From NCBI RefSeq assembly GCF_022829405.1, contig NZ_JAKSXW010000143.1, positions 124,001-188,000 on the forward strand: a stretch of 64,000 nt of DNA, read 5' to 3'. This document shows, in pieces, positions 63,681 through 64,000 of the stretch. Each line of letters starts with the position of its first letter. The first letter of the stretch is position 1. A model generated the notes under the pieces. The model saw only the letters and a list, made by a program, of their open reading frames with translations, was not told the origin of the DNA and did not search any database. This DNA is from Methylobacterium sp. J-076 (GTDB lineage: Bacteria > Pseudomonadota > Alphaproteobacteria > Rhizobiales > Beijerinckiaceae). Made by a program: the position numbers and the translations under genes.

Positions 63681-64000
63681 GGGCGACCCGGCGCGGGCTC
63701 GTCCTCGGCGGCCTCGCCGCCACGGCGTGGCCCCGGCGCGGGCGCGCGGCGGAGGAGGGGGGGCGGCACGGCCTGTCGAGCTTCGGCGACCTGAAATACG
63801 CCGCGGACTTCCCGCACTTCGACTACGTGAACCCCCTCGCGCCGAAGGGGGGCCGTTTCTCGGGCCAGATCGCCTCGACCATCGGCAACCAGTCCCTCGG
63901 GACCTTCGACACCCTGAACATCTACGTGCTGCGCGGCTCCGGCGCGGCGGGGATCGAGTTCACCTTCGACAGCTTGATGACCCGGGCCCTCGATGAGCCG
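63677..64000 (+). CDS. Second YejA-like periplasmic peptide-binding protein, cut by window edge
   Basis: Only the first 108 codons are present. The GTG at 63677 overlaps the previous stop (GTGA), so translation is coupled. The start RATRRGLVLGGLAATAW with two arginines followed by a hydrophobic stretch suggests a signal peptide, possibly Tat-type. The mature part, LSSFGDLKYAADFPHFDYVNPLAPKGGRFSGQIAS...FDTLNIYVLRG, matches its neighbour's N-terminal block. Permease and ATPase genes likely follow outside the window. Confidence 0.9.
   Translation, partial: MRATRRGLVLGGLAATAWPRRGRAAEEGGRHGLSSFGDLKYAADFPHFDYVNPLAPKGGRFSGQIASTIGNQSLGTFDTLNIYVLRGSGAAGIEFTFDSLMTRALDEP

Overview
The window is very GC-rich, densely coded DNA from an alphaproteobacterium of the order Hyphomicrobiales (Rhizobiales). 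It most resembles Methylobacteriaceae, although the genus is an inference. The evidence for the order is gene content and gene order: a special long-chain acyl carrier protein AcpXL with its FabZ-like partner; tim44-mltA-smr beside secB; bolA/dnaJ-like/cobS/cobT; DUF3108/SUV3-like helicase/S4/fdxA/carD/rpoH; an EcfG-type promoter in front of rpoH; and a CtrA-type box. I found no rRNA, tRNA, CRISPR array, transposase, integrase or prophage, so this looks like chromosomal core with small accessory inserts.

Layout. 1-3.8 kb: an edge-truncated MDR oxidoreductase, small exported proteins, an orphan MsrQ and an aldo/keto reductase. 3.7-6.3 kb: a minus-strand operon of three related coiled-coil proteins and a lipoprotein, preceded by a good CtrA site. 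6.4-10 kb: two methyltransferase-fold proteins and two tandem beta-propeller glycosidase-like proteins. 10-18.3 kb: the translation/transcription operon rimP-nusA-ylxR/L7Ae-infB-rbfA-truB, with an attenuator-like hairpin in the leader. 18.4-23.1 kb: a flavin disulfide oxidoreductase, then a photoreceptor pair made of a hybrid PYP-like/bacteriophytochrome histidine kinase and a heme oxygenase that makes its biliverdin. 23.1-23.6 kb: four tandem 116-bp repeat units built from opposed copies of a dispersed palindromic element.

23.6-36.5 kb: gmk, yicC, mltG, mutM, arfB, bolA, a J-domain protein, the cobalt chelatase genes cobS and cobT split by a DUF29 gene, a TetR/NTF2-like pair with a perfect operator, rpmB, DUF3108 and DUF1330 genes. 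36.5-43.3 kb: a SUV3-like helicase without an obvious start codon, an S4 protein, fdxA, carD and rpoH. 43.3-50 kb: an MFS transporter, tautomerase, DUF4865, a LysR gene broken by an in-frame stop, secB, tim44, mltA and smr. 50-52 kb: acpXL, fabZ-like and a ketoacyl synthase lacking its catalytic cysteine. 52.3-60.8 kb: an AI-2E family permease and a MoxR/DUF58/DUF4159/VWA-like envelope operon. 61-64 kb: a PAS-only protein and two translationally coupled periplasmic peptide-binding proteins, the second cut by the window edge.

The most interesting points are the PYP-like/phytochrome fusion that lost the PYP chromophore cysteine but keeps the biliverdin cysteine, and the CtrA-boxed operon of three coiled-coil paralogues, for which I know no function.
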